Assembly (NCBI GenBank): GCA_006386115.1
Contig: VFIW01000093.1
Location: forward strand, 62,001-126,000
Origin: Globisporangium splendens
Lineage: Eukaryota; Oomycota; Peronosporomycetes; Pythiales; Pythiaceae
DNA length: 64,000 nucleotides
Reading direction: 5' to 3'
Position numbers and translations under genes: made by a program. The notes under the pieces were generated by a model. That model had not been told where the DNA came from. It made no database searches and saw only the letters and a program-made list of their open reading frames with translations. Position 1 is the first letter of the stretch. The number at the start of each line of letters is the position of its first letter. This document shows positions 28,859 to 42,500 of the stretch, piece by piece.

Positions 28859-31800
28859 GGTGGGTATGCTAATAGGGAGTTTTGGAAGAAAATACGATTG
28901 CAAGCAACACGTTGGTGACAAATATGGAGTCGGATGAGCGACTGCCGTCGGATTTGAGAATGACAGACTTGTGCGCAGACAAGCAAACAAGCGGGTGCAA
29001 CGACAGCCAAAGCTGCAAACAGACAATCACTCTGGCACATGTGCACCGAGGCGTGGGATCCTGAAGCCCATCCCCCATCCCCATCACCATTGATCTACGG
29101 TACACAGAAACAGCCTTTTTTTGCGCAGTTGTTTGTTTTCGTCTTTTTGGCCCATCCGACTGTTCCAAAGCGAGGCCTAACCGCAGTGGCTGCCAAACAA
29201 GACAGAGACAGACCGCTCTTGCAAAGCGACAATGCGTAGAAGAAGGACGCACGGACCCCACGCAAGTGATCCTTTCCACTGGAACCAAACATGCGGGAGA
29301 GACCGGCGCACCGCTTCGTTCCTGCGTATGAATGCGTCCTCTGTCTTTTCGCCTTTGTTTGTGCTCACCCAGTGCAAGCTGTGTTCAACAACGGGCAACG
29401 TGGCGGACGTGGTTACGCAACATGCACAAGGGGTTGCTCTTGTTTGCCGCATTCAATTGCTGTTGTTCTTATTGTCATACTGTACTGTACAAGCATGCAA
29501 GGTATACAGTTTGGGGGGTTGTAACTGGCGTGGAAATGTGCCAAGTCGAGCTAACTTGGCATTGCAGAAATGGTCCTTAAGCATTCTTTAGAAGACAAAC
29601 GAGAGCACGATTTCGCGAGTCGTAGAGATGCTTTGCGCTTGTACATGCAATACAAACTGCTGAAAAAGGACTTCGCACTGCGCTCTTGAATAGAAAAGAC
29701 CTCTTACGTAGGGACGCTTTTGAGGCGCTGATCGCATTTCGCATTCGTGTCATAGCGTCAGCTTGGCGAGAGCAGATCACATGCGCGGGCCGAGGGACGA
29801 GTTAAAGTGTCAGGGCTGCAAGAGCAAAGCAGAAGACGGAGCTGGAAACGTTACGAAAAAGGGATGAGATGTTTTATGCCGGAGAACAAACCAAATGCAC
29901 CATCATGCAGCTTTCTCTCTTCCTGGCAAGCTCCGTTTCTTTATACGTATCTGCATTTTGCGAGATTCGCTGTCTTCTTGGGTTGTGTAGGTTCCATATG
30001 TGTCGGTGGATAGTGCAATAACGAACGCCTCGCAGGATGCATTGAAGAGCAAGATAAAGTGAACGAGAGCGGAGGAGAAGAAGAGAAAGCGGAGGACTCG
30101 AGATGATGGATGTACATAAGCGAAAAAATACATATGCCTCTCAATGATGGAGATGGTGGTGTGGTGTCCGTGAATCCAATCACCTGCCTTTTCCTTCTTC
30201 ATCCTCTTTCTTTGCGGACGTTGGTGCATCTTTATGTGGAAAATCGTATTTACATATACAATTCTGTCCCATGAGCCAGATCCACACAGTTCACATCGAA
30301 AGAGAAGGAAAAGAAAAAAGCAACGGTCAGTCTGGAGCGAAGGGGGGTACGTTAGGACCCCATTGTTTACCCAATTGGTTTTCCACATGCCGACCTAAAA
30401 TGGCCTCACAATCCTTTTCGAGAAATGCGCCGTAAACCAATGTTTATATCGCATTCGGTCGGACGCATCAAATGGATGTGTGGATCTAATTTCTGTTTTC
30501 CAATGGCCATTTCCAGCCAGGTGGTGCATGCAACCACCTGTACTGTAAGCCTCATTCGCCGACGCACAACAGGTCGTGCCACATGGCGTTGCGCTGGTCA
30601 ACACTTCGATGCGATGACTGACCAAGCTGCTTTGTGTGGGCCACACACAGCACCTTCTTCTTCATTTTCGTTTTTCAAAACTATTTCTGTAGCGCAAGTG
30701 CTGAATGGATTTAGGACCATTCCGGAGTTTTGTGATCCCACGCCACGAGCAAAAATTGGGGTGCAACACACCGACCATATAAAAAAAGCAGTGCAATATC
30801 TTGAAAGAAATACATAATTTGCATGTCAGCAACAAGTTCAGAAAGAATCAGCAAAAAGTGCACCTTTCTGATAACCTGGGAAAAACATGACTTGCGTGAG
30901 AAAATGGCTTCAGCCGTCGTTAGGCTGGCCAATGAGAACGCTTTTCTTCTAATTTTTAGGATACACACGTCCAAAAATGTCTCCCTCAAACATCCATGTC
31001 ATCTCGCCAAAGTCATCTTTCAGCCTCAAACGCTATGTGGGACAAGATGCAACTCAATACTCAGCCACAAATTGCTGCTTGGGGGAAAATACAAAGTGCT
31101 GTCGTTATACAACATCGGCCGGCTTCAACCTGCTGAAAGTCTACTTAGTTATCTCGTTGGGTTCCGGCCTTGGCCTGTCCTGCCTATCGCGGTTGAAGAA
31201 AGAATAAGTCAAGTGCGGTCCAAGGAAAGCCTTCATGCAAATGCAAGAAATGAAAAGCCGCGACGCTTACACACAGTGGCAGTCGCCATCAATTGATTTT
31301 TCTCACGTCTCCGTCGAAAATGGAGCCAACCACAGACATCCCACGTCGCACCAGCTTCCAGTGCGAAGACTATGCGTCAGTGCACCTGGTGAGACCAGCG
31401 CTACTCGTCATGTTGTTGTTGATACCGAGTGATCTGAGGATTTTCAGATATGATCCCAGTCGACTCCAGCTGCACAATGCCAATATGATCTCGTAAATCC
31501 ACCAAGCGAGACCAGGTGGCAGCGCGACGTCATTGCTGCCCAACACAGTGAGCTGGCCAACGAAAAGGAGCGACAGCGTTGCGGAGACTTTCGCTCTCTC
31601 TATTGATACCATCTGGCAGAATTGACGGGTTCAAGTCTGTTTTGGTTTGTTTGGACGTTATCTTCAATTCGCTCCTTGCGATTTCTCGCGGCTCCACATT
31701 GAGTGTCCTTCTTGCAGATGGGTCCAGCGAGGTTGTGGCTTTGCAGGTGAGCAAACAATGTTGTGTTTGCCACTGACGTACGCATTGAGTTCAGAAACAT

Positions 31801-34800
31801 CGCGATGGAGCTTCATGCGTTGTGTGAATCCAACGGATGCACTGACAATTTCTGATCTCGGTTCAGCGCAGACGAAGCTAATGCTGACCAAGGGCAGTTT
31901 TTCTCGCGGACACGTGCGTATGTATACACAATGCTTGCGGGATTTGTGATGACAAACAAGTGCACGAGCTCAAAGCCGTTTGACAAAATGCTGCTGAGGC
32001 AAGTGCATAATGCAAGATTCACACATAGAATTGTGGCCTGGTGTCCAGATCCAGATGAGGTCAGTATCGATCTCAAACAACTCGTTTCTCTCCGCATTTC
32101 GTTGACGTACAACGCCATGTGCGATCAGCACATCAGATGCAGAAAGGAGTGACCTCCGTTTAATACACAAACCGGCAAACTTGTTGATTCGAAACACCAG
32201 TTGGACTGGAAATCATTGCAGATCGTTCACCGTCAGCTGTAAACACAGCTGAAATCGAGACTCAGTGAAGGGCAACAGACTTCACAATTGATCTCAGGCT
32301 CTGACAACCTCATCAATGGCATTTGCGTGCGATAATCCTAATGCAAAGCTCGGTTGGATCACGGGTTTGCGAACTGCGTGTGGTCTGGTTGCAATTATCA
32401 AGATTCACACAATTGCTGCGGCGTTTCGTATTTTTCTTACTGCATGAGCCCGTTCTATGCCTGGATACTAGTTGGTCAGGTCACCAGCGCTCTCGTTCTT
32501 GATCACCATCATGAAATGAAAATCATCCCCGGTCAAAGATCCGACTTGAAAATGCAATAGCATCCTTGAATTCGACAATTGGACAGCGGTTGCACCACCA
32601 AAGCGCGCACACTACAGCTGCCACTGGACTTCGTAAAAGAGCGGCAGTGTTAAATACACTCAACTTGTTGGCAATTGGTGCGGCTGGCATTGAAGTTAAG
32701 GTTGTAGAGCTTAGTCTGTCGAGAGAGGACTGGTGTGCCTCAGCACATTGGCCGTTCGTAATAAAGAGACATCCAGTATGTGAGGCCGTTTTTCGGTTTA
32801 TGTGTGCGTCTAAATTTCTGTATCAGTGGCGGCTGATCCTAGAAAGAAAGAAATGCAAGGGCAGCGGCAGCAGTACCTCCGTCCGGAAATTGAGACATGG
32901 CATTTGCACGAAACAGTACAACTCAGGCAGTGAGGGAGTCCAACAGCTATCCAGACCGACACCGACGCCAAACAAAACACAGAAAAAAGAAAAATATGGC
33001 AACAGCAAGTTGCGCGTTGCATTCGGATCTGGATGCGCGCAACATCCTTGATGCATTTATCCAAGCATGTTTGTGCACACAGGCGCTTGCGGACCAGTCA
33101 AAGTGTACGTTGCACATTGGATATGTAACTCCCGATTTTATGAAATGCAATATGAGTGACCAAAAGGTTCAAGCTGAGCTGAACGGCAGTTTCATGAGTT
33201 TAGATATACGCACTTATGTGAACACTTGCGGTGGATATGAAGCCATGTTGAAGGTTCATTCCATATTCGAACACAACCAGCCAATCATATCCCGCTCCGT
33301 ATACCGATCCACATTTGTGATCTATCCGGATACGGATCTGTCCGATCTCCAGATCGACTGTATACATGTTTGTCCGGAAAGAGTACTGTATTCTGTCCGT
33401 TCACTGAGAATATCGTGAAAAAATGAATGTTGAAGTCCTGCGGGAGAGACGAAGGTTGAGCGTGTGGATATGGAATGGATCTTTTTCGCCGTGTGACTTT
33501 CCGTGATTACCGTAGTTATCAGTGCCATGTATCTTCGCTATGAATCCGCAGGCTGCTGGTGATGGTGCATGTAAGTATATGTAAAGTGCATACAAACCAG
33601 AACTGAGCCAAATGAGCAAAGCACCCGAAAAATTTCTCGCGCGCCATCCCATTTGCTCTTCTGCTTCAGTAGGTACACTCGGAATTCCATATTCCACATC
33701 GCGTTCTTGCAGTTGCAGAACGCTCTCGCCATAGATACATTTTTTGGCTTTTGACTGTTCTTCCTTGAGGTACACTTCCAGGTGTCTCTCGAAAGGTGCC
33801 GTAGATATGGATTAGTCTCGATATGCAACGTGATAAGATGATTTTTAGCCATTCGAGACTATGCTTTGTTGAATTAGGTCGGACAAAGTTGATCTTTTGC
33901 ACACGCGCAGGTGCGCAACACGCCCTTGAAATATGTCGCGTCGTTCCATTTACCCACCTCGAAAATGGCATCTTTGCGTCCTGTCTGACAGATGTGGCAG
34001 ATGCACACCAAACGGCAGCAGTGGGACTCCACAAAGTGTAGGTTGCAACTTGATGGAACATCGCATTTTTTGCATGTTCTCCGTCTCTCCCTCCAGGCTG
34101 CAATATCCATCCACATGAGGATAATCCAGTCGCAATGTGCACATGCAAGCGAATGGAACCGAAGCAAGGCTAACACTTCACATGCGTTGTCAAAGACTTC
34201 ATAATCGTGATCACATACGTTATGTGGCTTTTTAGAGATTCTGTTGATGGATCATGATCACAACGCAGACTTGCGCATAAGCGGACACGAAGTAAAGCTC
34301 AACTGCAAGGTGCCCAGCTTCTGGAGTGATCCAGATATGGTGTTGTAAATGCTCGTTGCTGTTTGTGCTGTTGAGCGTTTGCACACAGTGGTCTCGTGTA
34401 AAGAAATGAGGCCAGTCGTAATTCGATCAGACCAAACAAAATGGCATGATAAGAGGGCTGGGCAGATTAGGCGCACCCGCCGTTCGAAATTTGGCGTATT
34501 ATTCAAGTCAGCTGCATGTATCCTTCCAACTTATGAAGAACACATAATAAGCAATCCGAGCTGAGTCAGTGCAAGTCTGGTGTCCTATTCATGTTATTGT
34601 AGTTCTTTGGCTTTAGAGGTCCTGAACTCAAACCAGAGCGTGATCTCCTTCGTGAAGCCAAAGCATTGAAGAACATGGCTACACTGGCATTTTTATCGCA
34701 AGAGCTGGCCACTTGAGGGTCGCAGTGGTCGTTTATGAAATAGCATCTGGTGAGCTTGTGTGATCAGATGGAGAAGACTTCTGAACCGACCGAACACAGG

Positions 34801-36391
34801 CGAACACGAGGTGTCATTTCCATGTGAGGAGAATCGCGAACAGCACATGTGGATAAAGAAAGACTGGCCTCTTGCTAATCAAAATGTCTGGATACTGGGC
34901 GATGTATCCGCGTGATCCATTCCCGCAGCTGCGCAGCTGAACTCCCCTAAACTTGGCTGCTTCCATAAATAGAACTATACTCAGGTGACTCAATATAATA
35001 CACGCTCACAGTGTGCCACTGTGCCATGCGTGTCATGAAAAGCTTGACCGTGCGTTCAGTGCTTCGCAGGCATCACTGGATTATTTACTCCTGCATCGCC
35101 ATCATATCGCAAAATGTCGCCGGGATTGTTGACTTTTGTGTTTGTCAACAAGCAGGATGGACCGACATGGCTCACGTGGAAGTGCGTTGGACTTTTGTGG
35201 ACTCGGATCACAAAGGAACAAATGTGTAAACAGCTGAAGGGCACACGGCATAATGACGCGAGAACGAGTTTCTGGCCAGAACCGCGCGAAGAAAGAAGAA
35301 AAAATGCAAATGAGGTAAGGACTCTGGCATATGTTTGCATTTCCCCTGTGCCCAAAAAATTCAGTGTGAGCTGAGAAACGAGGTCTTGTTCGAGGGCACA
35401 GCCAAGATGCGTTTAACACGCGAACCAGGGTTTAACTCAGGGCTCGAGGAAGGAGAAAAAGAGCAAGACTCAACCCTACTGCAATGACCCTCAAGTGGCT
35501 TCCTTCGAGCACCCATATGTGCTCATTCGCCAGCTGGTTGGGTTGAAACCCTTGGCTGCTCTGGCAACCACGGAAACTTTCATTCTATGAGAGAGCTGCA
35601 TCGGCCACTACTGCAAGCATGCGCCTGCGCTTATATACTCGCTCAGTCGGCCGCTGGGTTCTGTGGAATATCGTCGCGTTCCGGTTTTTCGTTTACAGCC
35701 TCAAGCTCTTGCGTTATCGGCCTCCCGTCCTACCTGCGCATTCAGCGCTGCGACACAGCGCAAGGGTTCAGCATCGAGCGCGCATTATTGTCCAGACAGC
35801 GCACAAGGAGCAAAACATATACAAGCCAGCGTGAAGAAAGAGAAGAAGAGCAGAGAAAACACGGCGAGAAAAAGAGAACGAAAATTTTGGTGAAACAGCA
35901 ACCAGCGTACCCATCTTGAGGTTGTCGGCTCATCCCATTGTTCCCAGGAGTAGTGGCTGCCGTTGCCTCGGTATACAAACGCCAAATGATTTCAGCCAGT
36001 AGGAAGGATCCCATCCGCCTTTTCCAGGCAGGTGCTTTTTTTTCTCTTTGGCTTGTTGGCTTGGCGTTGTTCTTCTTCGCAGCTCAGCAGCTAGAAGATC
36101 TCGATATATTCGCGCCAGGTGTGTCTGTTGTGTATGGGAATTTGTATTCAAAAAAGTGTATGTCGCTTTTGATTTCTTTCTGTGGAAAGCTTGATTTTTG
36201 TGTGTGTGTTTTTTCGATGGCGGTTATATCGAGTGGCTATGCAAAAGAAAAGCCATGCTAACATTTTGCTTCACTTGTTGTTTGTATGCTTGTGTCTTTT
36301 CTTTATGGAACCTCGCGGGGATGGACGAATATGTATCGCTAACGAAAATGGAGGTTGCAGTTCGGTCGTCGTGTCGCTGGTCGGAAGAAAA
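28859..36391. other. 7.5-kb gene-poor region between zinc-finger paralogues
   Basis: AT-richer than the coding regions, with many short frames on both strands. The longest (30823-31296 +, 33666-34148 -, 32566-33051 +) have no recognisable motifs and no consistent codon pattern. The right end is the promoter and leader of the long zinc-finger gene. No transposon protein motifs (reverse transcriptase, integrase, DDE transposase) were seen. Confidence 0.45.
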
Positions 36392-38053
36392 ATGGACTTT
36401 GTGGACTCGCTGTTCACGCCTGAGATGCGCTTCGCGGCGTCTGCTCCAGTCCCACGGCCGCCATCGCCATCGCCGCTTGCGAGCGCGAACGAGAGCAGCA
36501 CTTTTCGATCTTCGGGCTGCGGGAGAGCCACTTGTTCCCCCCTCGCGGCAGAGCCACTCCCCATTTTACCATCGACGATGTTCCGCGCAGCTCCGCTTGG
36601 CGTCGTCATGCCGCTGCATCACTCGAGCAACCTCCATGCGTTCAACTACCATGACCAGCAGGCGCAGACCCAAGCGCACCAGCTGCATGCGCGGCTCAAT
36701 ATTGGCCCCGAAGACGACGACGTGTTCCGGCAGCTCTGGTACGAGCCCGAGCATGACGATCACCCGCTGGAACTGCGCATGAGCGGCGGCTCGATTATCG
36801 CGCATGTGAATGAGGAAGACCAAGAGGACGAGGAAGACGACAAGGACGTGGATGTTCCCCCCAGCAGCACCAACTCGCTGCTGCTCGAGCCGCTCGAGCT
36901 CCCACCGAGTTCGACCGCGAGCACGGGCAGTCTGTCGCTCATGCAGACGCTGAAAGACGCGTTCCTGAACTACAGCCCCAAGTCGCCTGTGGCGTCCACT
37001 TCCTCGTTGTTTGAGAGCAAGGTGCCGTCGTTCTCGGCCAGTACGCACATGTCCAAGCAAGCGTCGTGCTTTGATCCGGACAGCACGCCTCGCAGCGGCC
37101 TCTACGACCAAGAGCAACCGATGATGCCTGTGATGTCATTGCGCAACCAAGAATACCAGCAGAGCAATGTCCACGCGATGTCCAACGGCTCCTGTATGAA
37201 TGCGGTCCTGGGCATCCACAATGCGCCATGGATGCTCAACTCCAACGAAGTTATGAACAGCTACCAGCAGCAGCAGCAACGAAGCATGAACCTCCCGAAC
37301 ACTGCTGCCAGTATGACCAGCATGCGGCAACTGCTCATGTCTGCGACGGCGCCAAGCACGCTGCTTGCCAACATGGAGAACTTATCCTCTGCGTCTCCGC
37401 TGTGGATCTCCACGTCGATGCTGATGACGCCGACATCGCAGTTCCCAGCGCCTGAGCTCGGCCGCAAGATCTCCAACAAGAGATCCAAGGCTCGTCGCCC
37501 CGCGAAGATGCCTGCACGAGGTGCATCGGCTGCCGCGTCCGCGCTAGCCATCTCTCTCGCGGACAAGACTCCAGCCCAGCAGCACCTCATGAGCTCGCCC
37601 ATGGTGACCAGCAGAGGCAATCCGAACGAGTACATGCCGATGACCCCCGAGAGCGGGAGCGAGAAGAACTCCAAGGGCAAGAAGTGCATCGAATCGGGTT
37701 GCGCGCGCCGAGCGCAGTCCAACAGCCGCTGCAAGGCGCATGGCGGCGGTGCGCGGTGTCAGTACACGGGTCCAGGCGGGTGCACGCGCAGTTCGCAGGG
37801 TGGTGGCTACTGCCGTGCCCATGGTGGCGGCAAGCGCTGCGAGTACCCGGGCTGCGCGCGCGGCCAGCAGCGCAAGGGTCGGTGCTACGTGCACGGCGGC
37901 ATCCGCAAGTGCCAGATGGGCGACTGCGAGAAGAAGGACCGCGGCAACGGCTTTTGCATCTCGCACGGCGGCGGCAAGCGCTGCGAACACCCCGGATGCT
38001 CCCGCGCCGTGCGCCGCGGACTACTCTGCCAACTGCACGAGATCGCCAATTGA
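36392..38053 (+). CDS. WRKY19-like zinc-finger protein (long paralogue)
   Basis: 553 aa from the ATG beginning MDFVDSLFTPEMRFAAS. The N-terminal 430 residues are low-complexity: Pro/Ser blocks, an acidic run (EEDQEDEEDDKDVDV), Met/Ser/Gln-rich segments (SYQQQQQRSMNLPN) and a basic patch that could be a nuclear signal (KISNKRSKARRPAK). The C-terminal 122 residues are five C-x4-C-x9-C-x2-H units; unit 2 has a three-residue insertion between its first two cysteines (CQYTGPGGC). The fingers match those of the 27923-28858 gene unit for unit, including the altered HGG(V/I)R linker after unit 3. The two genes therefore descend from an ancestor with the complete array. The open frame extends up to 36182, but the upstream part looks like leader sequence. 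Confidence 0.85.
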   Translation: MDFVDSLFTPEMRFAASAPVPRPPSPSPLASANESSTFRSSGCGRATCSPLAAEPLPILPSTMFRAAPLGVVMPLHHSSNLHAFNYHDQQAQTQAHQLHARLNIGPEDDDVFRQLWYEPEHDDHPLELRMSGGSIIAHVNEEDQEDEEDDKDVDVPPSSTNSLLLEPLELPPSSTASTGSLSLMQTLKDAFLNYSPKSPVASTSSLFESKVPSFSASTHMSKQASCFDPDSTPRSGLYDQEQPMMPVMSLRNQEYQQSNVHAMSNGSCMNAVLGIHNAPWMLNSNEVMNSYQQQQQRSMNLPNTAASMTSMRQLLMSATAPSTLLANMENLSSASPLWISTSMLMTPTSQFPAPELGRKISNKRSKARRPAKMPARGASAAASALAISLADKTPAQQHLMSSPMVTSRGNPNEYMPMTPESGSEKNSKGKKCIESGCARRAQSNSRCKAHGGGARCQYTGPGGCTRSSQGGGYCRAHGGGKRCEYPGCARGQQRKGRCYVHGGIRKCQMGDCEKKDRGNGFCISHGGGKRCEHPGCSRAVRRGLLCQLHEIAN

Positions 38054-39581
38054 AGGTTGAGAGTTGAATAATGTATTAGGAGTTTATTAGAATAGTTATT
38101 GCAGTAGGTGGTAGACGCATTTTCAGTTCGTAGGAGTCAATTATTTAGTAAATACATTATATGAGTGCAGTTGTGAAGTTGACAAGCAATGTTCATTGCC
38201 CAAATGGTAAAATCAAAGCATTTAAACAAAGACACATATGCATGTAAATATGCAGAGTCTCACCGAGCATGCACTTGTTGTACTGCGTGTACCTTGGGTT
38301 TTGCAACGAATGCAGCGCAAGTCATGCCACTAAGCACGCGTATCTTTGCAAGTCCTTCGTCCAGCCATCGATGGTTGAGACACAACATCCTCCTCACTTT
38401 GGAGTCTTCACTGAGCATTGTACACAAACTCACATGCGCATTGCATGCATTCGCTGCACAAGCGATGCGAGTGTTTACACAGCGGATTTGATCAAAGGTC
38501 CGCGCATGCGTATCTGTTGATCATATCCACTTTTTCCGTTGCGGATGACGATCCCCACCCCGATGTGTGGACCCAAAAATGGCGGTTTCAACTCATTTAT
38601 ACATGGCTGCATGTCCTTCGCTCTACTGTAGTAAACGAAACTGCAAAGTATGTGAACGCACCGATGGGCGGCTGCCATCAGGATATGTTCAAGTTCGCAT
38701 TTTGGCAAATGGTGCTGCTGCCACCTGACACAGCGAGAAATTAGTCGAAAGAATGTGCGCCGAATGTGATTCCCTAACCGCTGTCAACCCACAGAGAGCG
38801 CACGTTCAGTACGTGAGTAAATCTTGCATTTAAAAGTGTACTCAGTGATGATGAAATGTATTGAAACAAGAGACAAGATGGAAAGCAGGTGGGTCTGATT
38901 TTTCAAAAGACGAGCCAACTCTGGAACGACATGCCATTTCAACCAATGGCATACGTTTATTCTTCCTTTCAGCTAATCACAAGCTCCGTATCCAAGTGGA
39001 ATAGACACCAGCATCATCAGCACATTGACTGCGCATGCTGCAAACTATTCCCTTTCATATCCACTAAATCAAGCTCCATAACCACATCATTTGCTTTAGC
39101 AGTATTAAAAGGGTTTACATTTCTTCCTTTCTATTGGTTTTCTCGAAGTTACCAATAAAATGCTGCATACTCCATGCTAAAGAGTAGTATGCCCACTATA
39201 TAAAGGTCTTTGGACAGAAACCCGCCTTCATATGACGACTCCCCGACTCCCTCGTCCAGTCCAGTTGTTTGTTATGTGGGCAGTCTCTAGTGAACGCCAG
39301 TGAACACCCAAAGCACCGACGTATTCTTATCCAAAATCGCAAAGCGCTGCGCGAGATCCCCATCAAGGCGCGGGGGCGAAAACGCGGCCAGTGGCTGTCG
39401 GTGGATGCGCCCTGTCTTCCCAAACGTATCGCAGAACGCGCCAGGAAACCCACCGCCACTGTCGTTATAGAGGGAAGGGGGAGTTCCTCGTCAGTTAAAA
39501 GCTCACTTAGAAAGCGACGAGATCCGTTCTGAACGCTGTATTTGCAGGGACATATCCACGGCATCTGTATACATATCGAAA
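38054..39581. other. Intergenic between two plus-strand genes
   Basis: Contains the 3' flank of the zinc-finger gene and the promoter of the first ankyrin-TIR gene. AT-rich at 38850-39200. Nothing else was recognised. Confidence 0.45.
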
Positions 39582-42500
39582 ATGAAACGGCGGCCAGCGG
39601 AGTCGACGCCCGGTACCGACGACGAAGACGACGACGGTGTAGCTTTAAACAACGAGCTGACGCTCGCGATCCAAGACGAGCACGACGACGCGGCGAACAC
39701 GGAGAAGCCCGGTCAGTGCGACTACTACCAGGTGCTGACACCCACAGCGGCGCCGCTGCAGTCGCTCACGGCGTATTGTCCCTCGACGGTGGACGCTGCC
39801 GAGCCGCCGCCCTGTGACACCACACCCAGCCGACGCAACAGCCACGCGCAGACCAAGTTCTGGGTGCCGTCGGTGTCGTCGCCGTCGCACTCGTTCGCGA
39901 GCCACAGCCACCGCGACGTGAGCGATGGCGGCAGCACGCACGGTTCGCGCCACTCGACCCGCAGCGGCTGCAGGTCCGGCCATGACGACGACGGAGATGA
40001 GAACACGCCGTGCCGGCTGAGACGGCCGCGCAAGAGCAAGCTGCCGTCGTCGCATTACTATGTGGACGCGCACGGCCGCCTGCGCGTGCGACCCATGTGG
40101 TGGCTGTACATGCGGCTGCGCAGATTCCTCTGGGTGCTGCTGCCGTGGTTCAAGCCCGACGACTCGAACACGTTCGTGTGCTCGGCCATGATCTCCAACT
40201 CGGCGCTCATCGTGACGGTGTTCATCCTTCGACTCATCATCAACAAATCCATCCTCTCGATCTTCAAAGTCGCGCAGGAGGACACTATCAGCAGCGGCGG
40301 CGGCAGTGGCGTCGTTATAACGCATGAGCGATCGCAGTGCCACGAATTTTCGCAGCAGTTCCTGGAACTGTTCTCGTATTCGCTGATCGGGAACGTCATG
40401 CTCTGTCTGCCGGCGTTCAATCTGTCCATGTGCAGGCTCTTCCGCAAGACCAAGAAAGCTAAGCAGCAGCACGCGAGCCCAGCGCTGTCTTTGGCGTCGA
40501 CCCACAACGCCGCAGCCGCGTCCAACATCGCGGTCGACGACGACGAGCCGCAGTACGAGAAGACGATGCTGTTCACAATCCTGGAGCTGCTCGTGATCTT
40601 CGAGATCCCGTACCTGATCGTCACGTTCGTCATGATGGTGTACCCGAACAGCGACGGCCTCGTGAGTCTCACAATTCACTGCTACAACGATCTCTCTGCA
40701 GGTTACTTTATCGCGTTCCTCATCGCGCAGATCATCGGCGTCTTCGCGTATTCGCTGCGGTGGAACCAGATCCTGATCTTCCACCGCATGCACGAGCATT
40801 TCCTGTATCAACGCGGGTGCTTACCCGGTCGCGCGCGCTTCGACTACGTCGAGAGTTCGTTCCGCTCGTCGTTGTTCGCATCCAAAGCCTCAAAACTGCG
40901 CCACAAAATCCAGAAAGAGCTCTACCGCGCTGCGAAATACGGCGATGTGGAACGCGTGCGCGACCTGCTCACAGACGCGATCGACGTCGATGGACCCGAG
41001 TTTGCGACCAAATGGTACGGCGACGCCAGTCATCACCACTACACGTGGTCCATGGGCCAGTCGCTGCTGTTTGCCAGGTGCCGACGCAACCCGCTGCACG
41101 TGGCCGTCGTGTTCGACCACGTCGAAGTCGTCGAGGCGCTGCTCTCGAACAGCCATTTTGATGTGCACCAACTCGAGAAAATGGAACTGCTCAAGATCAA
41201 CATCTCGTGGGTGTACGCGTTCCTCTTTGAGATCGTGAGCTTCCTGAGAAGGTCGACGTTCTCGGTGGACAAGACGCGGCTCGTGTTTGGACCCGTGGGG
41301 CTGTTCAAGTCGACGCTGTTGACGCCGCTGCACGTCGCCGTGTCGATGGGCAACACCGACATGGCGCTGATGCTGCTGCGGTATGGCGCTGACCCGAATC
41401 TGCCCGCGCGCGCGAGCCACCGCAAGTACGCGACGCCGGCGCTGTTCTGGGCTGTGAACAAGGAATGCACGCGGCTGCTGCTGGATGCCGATGCGAATCC
41501 ACTGTATGTCCCGGGAAAAGGCATCTTCCTGACCCCGTTTGAAGTCGCGCGCGTCACGGGCAACGTCGCGGTCGCGCGGCAAATGGAGAAGTACGGCGCC
41601 GATGTGGCGCTGACGCCGCTGCATGACGCGGCATCAAAAGGTCTGAAGGACGTAGTCACGTTCTACCTCGAGCATGGCGCGGATCCGAACTGTCTGGGCG
41701 AGAAAGTGACGGGGTATTTCCGTCGCACGCCGCTGCACTGGGCTGCGATGCGTGGCGAGACAGGCGTCATGAAGGTGCTGCTCCGATACGGCGCCGAAGT
41801 GGACGCGAAGGACGTATTTGGCCGCACGCCACTGATCTGGGCGTGTGTCTTGAATCGCGTCAAAGCTGTGGAACTGCTGCTGGTGAACGGTGCGAACTGC
41901 AACTTGCGGGACATCCAGGGCGATCCGCTGCTGTGCATTTGTGCTGCAGGCGCGTCCACGACGCTGTCGTCGTCGACCCCTGCTAGCAACAATGGCAACG
42001 GGAACCGCAGTGGGAACTTCAACAACGATCGCTGTGGCGACGGCGGTGCCAGCGGCGACCGTGAGCCCAGCGGTGGTGCTGACGACAACCACCATGGAGA
42101 TTTCGGCCACGCGTCGCTCGCGCGGTCCATGGATCCGCACATTTTCCAGTTGCTGAAGACCTACGGCGTCGATCTGCACGCGATGCGGCAGTGTAATGGC
42201 GACACAGCGCTGCACGTCGCGCTGCGGAAAAACAACGAGAGCGCTGCGATCCTGTTCGTGCGCGCTGGGATCAGTTTGACGGCCGTGAACTACATGGGGC
42301 AGCGCGCCATGGACTGCGCCATGTCGAGCACGCTGCGATACGCGATCAAGAAAGAGGCCGGCCACCGCGACGTCATGATCAGCTATTGCCATTCGCATGC
42401 GAGTCTGGCGCGGAAACTGCGCGATGCTTTGGAGAAAGCGCACGTGACGACGTGGATCGACTCGATGGACCCGAGCGGCATCACGGGCGGCTCGATCTGG

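Noticed and set aside
30823..31296. 157-codon plus-strand frame
   Set aside because: No motifs, mixed composition, and overlapping competing frames in AT-rich spacer; judged random.
32566..33051. 161-codon plus-strand frame
   Set aside because: No motif, no start context and no similarity recognised; lies in gene-poor DNA with similar frames on the other strand.
39645..40811. 388-codon minus-strand frame
   Set aside because: Antisense shadow of the first ankyrin-TIR gene; Arg/Val/His-rich without motifs.
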